Assembly (NCBI GenBank): GCA_937928045.1 | Contig: CALFWO010000017.1 | Location: forward strand, 153,635 to 217,634 | Source: an uncultured Saprospiraceae bacterium | GTDB taxonomy: Bacteria > Bacteroidota > Bacteroidia > Chitinophagales > Saprospiraceae | DNA: 64,000 nt | Reading direction: 5' to 3' | Part shown: piece after piece, positions 55,261-62,813 of the stretch | Position numbering within the stretch: position 1 is the first letter of the stretch | Layout: each line of letters opens with the position of its first letter | Made by a program: the position numbers and the translations under genes | Notes under the pieces: model-generated | What the model was told of the DNA's origin: nothing | Databases searched by the model: none | What the model saw: only the letters and a program-made list of their open reading frames with translations

Positions 55261-55725
55261 TCAAAAAAGCGGGACGACATTCGTTCGTTTAACTTCGTTC
55301 AAAACAAAAGTACTTTTGATTTGGGAAACATTTGGTAGTGCTGCAAGTTTACCAGAGGAAAATTGATGATAAGCAGCTAAATCCTTCACCACAACTTTTA
55401 AAAGAAAATCATTCGCGCCACCCATTAAGTAGCACTCGATGATTTCTGGTATTTCTTTTACCGCTGCGCTAAATAATTCAATTCCAGGAAGTTTTTGATT
55501 TTCCAGAGAGACAGAGCAAAAAACGACCATACCGTTATCCAATATCTTGCTATTTAGGATGGCAACATATTTTTTAATAATTCCCTCTTTTTCGTATCGT
55601 TTGATTCGCTCATAAATCGGCGTTTTAGTAAGCTTTAGATCAGCAGCAAGAGCTTTGACATTTATTTTTGAATTGGTTTGAAGGATTTCTAAAAGCTTCA
55701 AATCGATGGTGTCTAGATTTGTCAT
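55261..55725 (-). CDS. Lrp/AsnC-family transcriptional regulator
   Basis: 154 residues. An N-terminal winged helix-turn-helix (LDTIDLKLLEILQTNSKINV, then LTKTPIYERIKRYEKEGIIK) is followed by the RAM ligand-binding domain (about 70-145) with PEIIECYLMGGANDFLLKVV. Lrp/AsnC proteins are octameric or dimeric regulators that respond to amino acids. It is divergent from a Cys/Met-metabolism PLP enzyme, 159 nt away, so it likely controls that gene and itself, with a sulfur amino acid or related compound as effector (inference). Confidence 0.93.
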   Translation of the reverse strand: MTNLDTIDLKLLEILQTNSKINVKALAADLKLTKTPIYERIKRYEKEGIIKKYVAILNSKILDNGMVVFCSVSLENQKLPGIELFSAAVKEIPEIIECYLMGGANDFLLKVVVKDLAAYHQFSSGKLAALPNVSQIKSTFVLNEVKRTNVVPLF

Positions 55726-55825
55726 ATGAATTTTTCCTTTTTTAGTAGATTTTAAGAGCCGTTTAACTGACTATTTCCTGAAAAATTGAATTCAATAGGA
55801 ATATATGCTGATTTGCTGAATAATG

Positions 55826-55856
55826 TTGGATCAGAATCCTGTTAAATCTAACTTTG
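55826..55856 (+). promoter_or_regulatory. Promoter of the PLP enzyme gene
   Basis: TTG at 55826-55828, a 20-bp spacer and TAACTTTG at 55849-55856 form a full Bacteroidota promoter, 28 nt before the ATG at 55885. It lies in the divergent region shared with the Lrp/AsnC gene. Confidence 0.62.
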
Positions 55857-55884
55857 TTGGAAATAGTACTTAAATTTTCAACCA

Positions 55885-57135
55885 ATGAAATCCAATAAAA
55901 TGCGTCCGGAGAGTCTTATGATGACTCATGGTTATAAGCCAGAACTTTCTGAAGGGTCAGTAAAACCACCACTTTTTCTTACCTCAACCTTCGCATTCAA
56001 AACAGCCGAAGAAGGAAAAGCCTTTTTCGAGTTGGCTTATGGATTAAGAGAAAAGGATCAAGCGGAGGAATTGGGATTGATTTACAGCAGAATCAATAAT
56101 CCAAATCTGGAAATACTGGAAGAGCGATTGTGTCTTTGGGACAAAGCGGATCAATGTGCCGTATTTGAAAGTGGGATGTCTGCCATCAGTACAGTTTTGT
56201 TGGAATTTTTGAAGCCTGGAGATTTATTGGTTTACAGCATGCCGGTCTACGGCGGAACCAATCATTTTATAAATCATGTGTTGAAAGATCTTGGAATTCA
56301 TACCATTGGTTTTAGTCCTAAACATTCCGAGTCGGAGATTATTGAGTTGATAGAAAACAGTGGAAAAAAGGACAAGCTTTCGATGATCTACGTTGAGACT
56401 CCTGCTAATCCCACAAACGATTTGATTGATATCGAAATGTGTAAAACGATTGGAAATAAATTTGAAAAAGAGGACCAACAAGTATTCTTAGCAGTTGACA
56501 ATACTTACATGGGGCCATTGTGGTCAAGTCCTTTGTCTCATGGCGCCGATCTTGTTTTATACTCTGCTACAAAATATATCGGAGGACATAGTGATCTGAT
56601 AGCCGGTGCGGTTCTTGGAAATTCTGAGGTAATGCAGCGGGTAAAAGTATTGCGAACATTTTTGGGGAATATGCCAAGTCCACATACTTGTTGGTTGTTG
56701 ATGCGAAGTTTAGAAACTTTGAAAGTTAGGATGGAACAGCAGGCTAGAAATGCACAAGAAGTTGCAAATTTCTTGAAGGAACACCCGAAAGTGAAAAATT
56801 TAAACTATCTAGGATTTTTGGATAAATCATCGAAAAACTATGAAGTGTTTAAAAGACAATACACTTCAAACGGAGCAATGATTTCTTTTGAAGTTGAAGG
56901 AAAGGAATCTGATGCTTTTCGATTTTTAAATCATTTAAAATTAGTGAAATTAGCCGTCAGTCTTGGAGGAACTGAAAGTTTAATTCAACTTCCAGCTTCG
57001 ATGACACATATTGGATTAGATCCAGCTTTAAAACAACAAATTGGAATTACTGAAAGCTTAGTTCGATTATCAATTGGAATCGAACATCACGAAGATTTGA
57101 TTGCAGATATCGAACAAGCTTTGAGTGTTGTGTAA
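55885..57135 (+). CDS. Cys/Met-metabolism PLP-dependent enzyme (cystathionine gamma-synthase / methionine gamma-lyase family)
   Basis: 416 residues. The PLP-binding Lys is Lys230 in YSATKYIGGHSD, with Asp205 in AVDNTYMGP, the phosphate-binding FESGMSAIS, and YSRINNPN. The C-terminal block RLSIGIEHHEDLIADIEQAL is typical of the family. Members catalyse gamma- or beta-elimination or replacement on homoserine, cystathionine or methionine; sequence reading cannot decide which. A neighbouring start at Met6 is possible. A divergent Lrp/AsnC regulator points to amino-acid-controlled expression. Confidence 0.92.
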   Translation: MKSNKMRPESLMMTHGYKPELSEGSVKPPLFLTSTFAFKTAEEGKAFFELAYGLREKDQAEELGLIYSRINNPNLEILEERLCLWDKADQCAVFESGMSAISTVLLEFLKPGDLLVYSMPVYGGTNHFINHVLKDLGIHTIGFSPKHSESEIIELIENSGKKDKLSMIYVETPANPTNDLIDIEMCKTIGNKFEKEDQQVFLAVDNTYMGPLWSSPLSHGADLVLYSATKYIGGHSDLIAGAVLGNSEVMQRVKVLRTFLGNMPSPHTCWLLMRSLETLKVRMEQQARNAQEVANFLKEHPKVKNLNYLGFLDKSSKNYEVFKRQYTSNGAMISFEVEGKESDAFRFLNHLKLVKLAVSLGGTESLIQLPASMTHIGLDPALKQQIGITESLVRLSIGIEHHEDLIADIEQALSVV

Positions 57136-57148
57136 TATTGACTTTAAT

Positions 57149-58219
57149 TTAATATTTATCTTTCCAAAAAGGATGTAATTTCTTTTTTCCTGTTGATCGC
57201 TGTGGACGGTTATTTATTTGAGGCCGATCTATTCCGACGCCAATTGATGTCCTTGGTTTTTTATCAATGACTGGCTTGTTGGAAGTGTTGGTAGTTGGAA
57301 TGCTAGTTTCGGTGATTTCAGGCTCATGTTCAAGCGCCTTGGGTTCAACAACTTCAGGAACATATGGTAAAGGACCAACGTGTGTAAGTTTTAGTTTTTC
57401 TGCTGCTCCAATCAATTCCCAATTGTAAACGTATGTATCGCTGCAGCGCACACGATTTTTATTTCCATCTTCGTCTTCTGGCAGAGAAGCTATTGCTGTT
57501 GTAATGTGAATTTCATCTCCTTTTACTTGCCAATTTCCAACGATGCCAGTCTTTAAATCGTCTTTCATTAACATTGCGAATTTCAAATTGGTGAAAATAA
57601 ATTGCACCTCTTTTTCTCTATAAGTCGGCGTCAGAATGATGTCCTCAACAAGTGGATAACAATATTCAATACTGTCCTTAATGGGGAACATAAATAAAGA
57701 TTCATCGGCTTCCCAAATTTGATTCAGCATTTTTAAAGTATCAGCATGGTCAACTTCTCCATAGATTGGAGAAACATATTGAACTGGAATTTGCACTACC
57801 TCAATCAAGGTGTCTGAATAGTACATGATGTCCAAATTTTCTTTTGCACCAGAATATTCTTCTACGAATCCATATCGTCTAGATCCGTATTGTTTCCATC
57901 GAACTTTTGTTCCTTTTTGGAAGGTATCTAACCGACGACGGCCTTGGATATTTTTATAGGCTTTTACGATGAGGTGTCTTTCGATTGAAGAATCCCTTAC
58001 TTCGCCTTTATCGTTTAGGTAGTGGTAAAAAACGCGCGCTGCAGTCGTATCAATTACAGAGCGATTCGCGGTCTCCAGACCGTCCAGAAAAAGAATATCA
58101 TCACCAGCCATAATTTCTTCAACAGGGATGGGAGATTTCTGAGCTTGGGCAGATAGCGCGCCAAAAAGACAAATGAAAATGCTCAATAAGAGCGATTTTG
58201 ATAACCTTAGTGTGTCCAT
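57149..58219 (-). CDS. Secreted protein of unknown function
   Basis: 356 residues with a signal peptide (LLLSIFICLFGALSAQAQ). The middle (about 30-270) is a compact mixed domain with YHYLNDKGEVRDSSIERH, GRRRLDTFQKGTKVRWKQYG and YPLVEDIILTPTYREKEVQF; a Pro- and Thr-rich tail ends in a basic segment (RPQRSTGKKKLHPFWKDKY). I compared it with the GldN motility protein, but the typical GldN blocks are missing. A -7 element lies just upstream, so it may be expressed separately from the DUF58/MoxR operon that precedes it. Confidence 0.65.
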   Translation of the reverse strand: MDTLRLSKSLLLSIFICLFGALSAQAQKSPIPVEEIMAGDDILFLDGLETANRSVIDTTAARVFYHYLNDKGEVRDSSIERHLIVKAYKNIQGRRRLDTFQKGTKVRWKQYGSRRYGFVEEYSGAKENLDIMYYSDTLIEVVQIPVQYVSPIYGEVDHADTLKMLNQIWEADESLFMFPIKDSIEYCYPLVEDIILTPTYREKEVQFIFTNLKFAMLMKDDLKTGIVGNWQVKGDEIHITTAIASLPEDEDGNKNRVRCSDTYVYNWELIGAAEKLKLTHVGPLPYVPEVVEPKALEHEPEITETSIPTTNTSNKPVIDKKPRTSIGVGIDRPQINNRPQRSTGKKKLHPFWKDKY

Positions 58220-58239
58220 GAATTTGGATTAGATTTTTG

Positions 58240-58247
58240 CAAAATTA
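58240..58247 (-). promoter_or_regulatory. Bacteroidota -7 element upstream of the secreted protein gene
   Basis: The minus strand reads TAATTTTG, a full TAnnTTTG match 20 nt before the ATG at 58219. No -33 box is evident. Confidence 0.4.
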
Positions 58248-58318
58248 TCGAAAAATTCTTAGATGGTTATTAACGCTTGTTAAACCTGGTGAATTTCTTT
58301 GCTTGATGGACTTTAAGC

Positions 58319-59641
58319 TTAAATTAACCCTCGAGCTTTTAGCTCTAAATATTTGTTAATCGCATTGAGAGATAAGTCTTCCGGCCGCGTGAGAATGGCC
58401 TGAATCCCATATTGTTTTAGTTTTCGAACCATTGAAATTTTGTCAGATTCAAATTTACGAGCGATGGTGTTGTGATAAATGTCCTCTGTAGTTTCGGCAT
58501 CGATTTTTACAAATTCTTCCACCTCCGTATTCTTGAATATAATCACCACTAAAAGATGGAGTGTATTCACTTTTCTCAAAATAGGAAGGACGCGATCCAA
58601 AGCATAAATGGATTCAAAATTTGTATACAACATCAGCAAACTTCGACCTTTGATTAACTTTCTTGCAGATTGATAAAATAGCTCGAAATTTGCTTCCAGT
58701 GGTCGTTCTTTTTCTTTGTAAAGTGCATTTAGGATTTTGTTCAACTGGTTGGCTCTTCTGTCGGCTTTTATGGAAACTCCAACTTTATCAGAGAATGTTA
58801 ATAGTCCTGCGCGGTCATGTTTTTGTAAAGCAACGTTGCTTATAGCTAAGCTGGTATTTATGGCGTAATCCATTAAACTTAATCCATCAAATGGCATTTT
58901 CATCGCCCGACTTTTGTCAATAATGGAATAAATATTCTGAGCTCTTTCTTCCTCATATTGATTTACCATTAATGTAGCTCGCCGGCTACTGGCTTTCCAA
59001 TTAATAGATCTAGGGTCGTCGCCCGGCACATAATTTTTTATTTGTTCGAATTCATAACTATGACCAATTCTTCGCATCAACTTTAACCCAGCTGTTGGCG
59101 TATTTCGATCAAAAGCTTTTAATGAATATTGTTTCATTTGTATGATCGAAGGAAATACTGGCACGTCGGTCTCTCGGTTGAAATTGATTCTGCGACTTAA
59201 TAAACCTAAGCTGCTTGAAATTAGAACCCGAATTTTACCGAAGGCATAAGAACCTCTGGTGACTGGCCGGAGTTTGTACATGACTTTTTTTCGCTCCTCA
59301 CCTCCTATATCTAATGCTAAGCTGAAATCTCTATTTTGGAATTCAAAAGGCAATTCATCAATGATCTGAACTTGCAAATTGACTTTACTAAGATTTTGTA
59401 TTTCTATGTTAATTGGATTCTGATCTCCAAGTGAAAAGACTTTTGGTAAGATTCTTCTACATCTTAGACGAATGGATTTTTTGAATAGTAAAAAATAGTC
59501 AAAGATCACCGCTGCTGCTATTAGCGCGATATAAACCAAGCCGGCATAATAAAGTGGCTCTAAAATATAACTAGCCAGGAAGATGACTATTGCTACAGTC
59601 ACCGCCCAAAAGAAACGATCTTTTAGAAAAATATTTTTCAC
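58319..59641 (-). CDS. DUF58-domain protein
   Basis: 440 residues. Two N-terminal membrane spans (about 11-50) precede the DUF58 domain, recognised by YVPGDDPRSINWKASSR near residue 205. After that comes a von Willebrand factor A-like fold with SIIDKSRAM, where a DxSxS-type metal site would be; here it is DKSRAM, a partial match. DUF58 proteins work with MoxR AAA ATPases, and may help assemble or activate membrane or periplasmic complexes. Its start overlaps the stop of the MoxR gene by 1 nt. Confidence 0.9.
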   Translation of the reverse strand: MKNIFLKDRFFWAVTVAIVIFLASYILEPLYYAGLVYIALIAAAVIFDYFLLFKKSIRLRCRRILPKVFSLGDQNPINIEIQNLSKVNLQVQIIDELPFEFQNRDFSLALDIGGEERKKVMYKLRPVTRGSYAFGKIRVLISSSLGLLSRRINFNRETDVPVFPSIIQMKQYSLKAFDRNTPTAGLKLMRRIGHSYEFEQIKNYVPGDDPRSINWKASSRRATLMVNQYEEERAQNIYSIIDKSRAMKMPFDGLSLMDYAINTSLAISNVALQKHDRAGLLTFSDKVGVSIKADRRANQLNKILNALYKEKERPLEANFELFYQSARKLIKGRSLLMLYTNFESIYALDRVLPILRKVNTLHLLVVIIFKNTEVEEFVKIDAETTEDIYHNTIARKFESDKISMVRKLKQYGIQAILTRPEDLSLNAINKYLELKARGLI

Positions 59642-60747
59642 TATCGTGGTACTTCAATTTTTTTAATGATCAATTCAATTACTTCCTTTGTAGTGAAACC
59701 TTCCATTTCTCTTTCGGGAGTCAAAATGATTCTGTGATTCAAAACGGGATAGGCCACAGATTGAATGTCATCAGGCGTTACAAAATCTCTTCCATTGATC
59801 GCAGCCATGGCTTTGGAGGCTCTCATGATGGCGAGTGACGCACGAGGCGATGCTCCTAAGAATAGATCACCATTATTTCTGGTATTGTGAATGATCTCTG
59901 CGATATAATCTAACAATTCATCTTTACAGAAAACTTCTTCCACTATTTTTTGACAATTTCGAATTTCCTCAGAAGTGCAAACGGGTTTTATCGAATCTGC
60001 CTGCACGACTTTAAAATCTTTTCGGAATCTTTTAAGAATTTGCTTTTCTTCTTCAAGATTTGGGTACTCTAAATTGATCTTAAATAAAAATCGGTCTAAT
60101 TGAGCCTCTGGTAATTTGTAAGTTCCTTCCTGCTCTATAGGATTTTGAGTGGCCAAAACAAAGAATGGAAATTCCATTGGATAAGTTTTACCGTCCACTG
60201 TAACCTGAAATTCTTCCATTACCTCAAACAGCGCGGATTGGGTTTTCGCCGGAGCTCTATTGATTTCATCAATTAGAACGATGTTCGAAAAGATTGGACC
60301 AGGAGAAAAAGTGAAGTCGGAAGTTTTTAAATTATAAATTGTAGTTCCGACCACATCTGTTGGCATCAAATCAGGAGTGAATTGAATTCGATTGAAATCA
60401 ACATTGACACTTTTCGCCAACAATTTGGCAGATAATGTCTTTGCAATTCCTGGAACTCCTTCCAAGAGCACATGGCCACCACTGAACATTGCGGTGATCA
60501 TCAGCTCTATCATATTTTCTTGGCCAATGATGATTTTCCCCAATTCTCTTTTTACGTTTTCAACAACAGTAGTCAAAGGTGTCACGTCTAATTTATTCTG
60601 TCCCCATCGGTTTTCTAATTGGGACGTAGGTTTGTCCAAATTGATTGGAGCTTGAGAAGAAGAGTCCGTCTCCGGAGTATTCAGATTTTCCTCTGGCTGA
60701 ATATTTTCTTGATTATCGTCAGTAGGTGTTAAGTCCTCATTTTCCAT
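59641..60747 (-). CDS. MoxR-family AAA ATPase
   Basis: 368 residues. A disordered N-terminal segment of about 55 residues is followed by the AAA core: Walker A GVPGIAKT (97-104), in the form usual for MoxR, Walker B VLIDEINRAPAKTQSALFEV, sensor 1 FFVLATQNPIEQEGTY, and the arginine finger region EAQLDRFLFKINLEYP, with a C-terminal lid that includes LGASPRASLAIMRAS. MoxR ATPases act as chaperones for VWA or DUF58 partners, as encoded next to it. The partners here are DUF58, DUF4350, DUF4129 and a SpoIIM-like protein. Confidence 0.95.
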   Translation of the reverse strand: MENEDLTPTDDNQENIQPEENLNTPETDSSSQAPINLDKPTSQLENRWGQNKLDVTPLTTVVENVKRELGKIIIGQENMIELMITAMFSGGHVLLEGVPGIAKTLSAKLLAKSVNVDFNRIQFTPDLMPTDVVGTTIYNLKTSDFTFSPGPIFSNIVLIDEINRAPAKTQSALFEVMEEFQVTVDGKTYPMEFPFFVLATQNPIEQEGTYKLPEAQLDRFLFKINLEYPNLEEEKQILKRFRKDFKVVQADSIKPVCTSEEIRNCQKIVEEVFCKDELLDYIAEIIHNTRNNGDLFLGASPRASLAIMRASKAMAAINGRDFVTPDDIQSVAYPVLNHRIILTPEREMEGFTTKEVIELIIKKIEVPR

Positions 60748-60757
60748 CTGCGTATGA

Positions 60758-62044
60758 TTATTTACAAGTTTTGTAAAAATGATTCAATAGTTTATAGAAA
60801 TCCACCATTGTATTTTCAGTTACTTGGGTGGCTTTTTTTAAGTTTGTCCAAAGGGTCAAAATTTTGTTGATCAAATCTTCAGAGACTTCACTTTTTGCCG
60901 AAAGTCTTTTGATAAATTGTTCATCTAAGTTCTGAGTTGGAATGTCATAATGGGTGCGAATATAATTTAAGAAAAGTTTGCCTTGTTTTTTGCAAAGTTT
61001 TCCATGATCGTGTTGCAAAAAGTATAATGATCCAATGGTGGATATGAAATCCAAGGAAGTATTTCTGTTGGCCTCTAAAATAGGAATGATTCTTTGTTTT
61101 CTTCTTGTCCTGAAGATTAGAAAAAGCAACGCTAAAGCAATCAATGTGTACCAAGCCGCTCGTAAGCTCCTTTTTTCCATAATAAAAGAAAGTGGCCCAT
61201 CGGAAATTAAGGATTGATCTAAGTCAGAATAACTTCGATTTCTTCTTCTTCCGACGACTTCTTCTACTTTGTTGATTTCGTCCCAATATAGTTTTCCAGG
61301 TGCTAAATGAGAAAAAACATTTCCAGCATAAGCTAGACCCAATGTGTCCATTAAATGGAAGTTGGTAAAACTTAGTGGAGTAGTGTGAAAATAGACTTGT
61401 CCATCTCCAAATCCTTTTCTAGCGAAATTAATATCAAGTTCATTAATAGCGCCTAATTCCACTAGGCTTGTAGTGGTATCGCAGAAATAGTCGGGATCAA
61501 TATATTTCCAATAGTAATCTTTAGGTTGTTCGTTTCTGAAAAATCTAAAGTCGAAACCCAAACTATCTTGAAGATTGCCATGAATTAGATTTAAAGTAAC
61601 GGAAGAGTCTTTCCGATAAATATAATCGGTCCATTCGTAACCCAAGCATATTTCCGGATAGACACGTTCCATCAAATTTGTAGGAATTGTTTTGGAAGCA
61701 ATAAAAGCCGTATTTCCTTGAGCAATAAAACTCAATAAATTTTCGAGCGCAATTGAATCTAGATTTAAAGCCTCTCCAATAAAAACATAATTTTGGTTGA
61801 TCTGAATATTTAGTGAGTCAGATAATTCTTCCAGTTTTCTAGAAGTTCTAATTACTTCTCTAGGGCCGGCTGGGTAGTCTTTAAAAAGTTCATGAACAAT
61901 GTGCAAGCCATAAGGACTTTTTTCATTCACGTCATACGACTCTTTCCAATTGTAAATAGTATTGTCATTTTTAAAAAATATGCCAAAGGTTAATAAGATG
62001 ATGGCAGCAATACCACCGATCACCCAGTAGTTTTGTTTATCCAT
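60758..62044 (-). CDS. DUF4350-domain membrane protein
   Basis: 428 residues. One membrane span at the N-terminus (WVIGGIAAIILLTFGIFF), a large exported domain (about 28-290) with SPYGLHIVHELFKDYPAGPR and LLSFIAQGNTAFIASK typical of DUF4350, then a second span (about 296-315) and a cytosolic helical tail. DUF4350 proteins occur in MoxR-DUF58-DUF4129 operons; function is not established. It overlaps the DUF4129 gene by 8 nt and ends 10 nt before the MoxR gene. Confidence 0.85.
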   Translation of the reverse strand: MDKQNYWVIGGIAAIILLTFGIFFKNDNTIYNWKESYDVNEKSPYGLHIVHELFKDYPAGPREVIRTSRKLEELSDSLNIQINQNYVFIGEALNLDSIALENLLSFIAQGNTAFIASKTIPTNLMERVYPEICLGYEWTDYIYRKDSSVTLNLIHGNLQDSLGFDFRFFRNEQPKDYYWKYIDPDYFCDTTTSLVELGAINELDINFARKGFGDGQVYFHTTPLSFTNFHLMDTLGLAYAGNVFSHLAPGKLYWDEINKVEEVVGRRRNRSYSDLDQSLISDGPLSFIMEKRSLRAAWYTLIALALLFLIFRTRRKQRIIPILEANRNTSLDFISTIGSLYFLQHDHGKLCKKQGKLFLNYIRTHYDIPTQNLDEQFIKRLSAKSEVSEDLINKILTLWTNLKKATQVTENTMVDFYKLLNHFYKTCK

Positions 62045-62813
62045 CTATTTCAAATTTATTGGCTCTAACATTTCGGCCTACTTCTTTTGTGAAAGATTTA
62101 AAAATAGGCTTTAATTCATGGTAAAGTGTATTGGTTATTTCAGTGTCACCATACCAGATGCGCTCGTAAATTAATGTATTATTTTGGAATTGAGTCTTAG
62201 TGGTTTTGTTTTCTATTTCTTGGAAATACTGTCTATTCGTTTTAGCTTTTTTCCATTTGATATGATTGCTTGTGGCAAGCGCTTTAACCCCAGCTAAGTA
62301 TTGGAGCCTGAGAGCCATTGGATAATTGTTGGCTTCTTCAGCTTCGCGAATCATTTTGTCGAGATCAGATTCAATCAATTTTTCTTCAACCAATTCAATA
62401 TCAAAATTTAACGCAGCGCCATCAATTTTTCTTTTTCTTCTAAATTTGATACGTTCTCCGCCCAAAAATTGAGCAATGATCACAGCTATAATTCCAATAG
62501 CTCCAGCAATAAGAAAGAAGTAAATTAAGGCACTAAAGAATTGGCTTAGTTTTCCTTTGGCACCACTTCTCTCCGCAATGGGTGTATTGCTTTTAGACAG
62601 CGTATCAGATTCAAAATCTTCATCTCTTCGATCTACTCTAATACTCTCATTATAGTCAATTCCTTCCTTTGCTTTTTCCCAACTTTCTCGATCAAACAAT
62701 CGCTGTGGTATTGGCTCTTCCAAGTAATCAGAAAGTGGCGACTGATCATTTGACTCTTGAGCATTCAAAAGTATGGAAACAAAAACAAGAAAAAATAATA
62801 GTCTATAGGCCAT
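62037..62813 (-). CDS. DUF4129-domain membrane protein
   Basis: 258 residues with a signal peptide (LLFFLVFVSILLNAQ), a periplasmic linker of about 75 residues, one membrane span (about 91-113, FFLIAGAIGIIAVIIAQF) and a C-terminal cytosolic DUF4129 domain: EAEEANNYPMALRLQYLAGV then WKKAKTNRQYFQEI and YERIWYGDTEITNTLY. In transglutaminase-like proteins DUF4129 is often the C-terminal domain; here it is separate. It overlaps the genes on both sides (11 and 8 nt), so expression is tightly coupled. Confidence 0.87.
   Translation of the reverse strand: MAYRLLFFLVFVSILLNAQESNDQSPLSDYLEEPIPQRLFDRESWEKAKEGIDYNESIRVDRRDEDFESDTLSKSNTPIAERSGAKGKLSQFFSALIYFFLIAGAIGIIAVIIAQFLGGERIKFRRKRKIDGAALNFDIELVEEKLIESDLDKMIREAEEANNYPMALRLQYLAGVKALATSNHIKWKKAKTNRQYFQEIENKTTKTQFQNNTLIYERIWYGDTEITNTLYHELKPIFKSFTKEVGRNVRANKFEIDG

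Noticed and set aside
57149..58219. GldN gliding-motility protein
   Set aside because: The size and signal peptide fit, but the characteristic GldN blocks near the N-terminus and C-terminus are absent.
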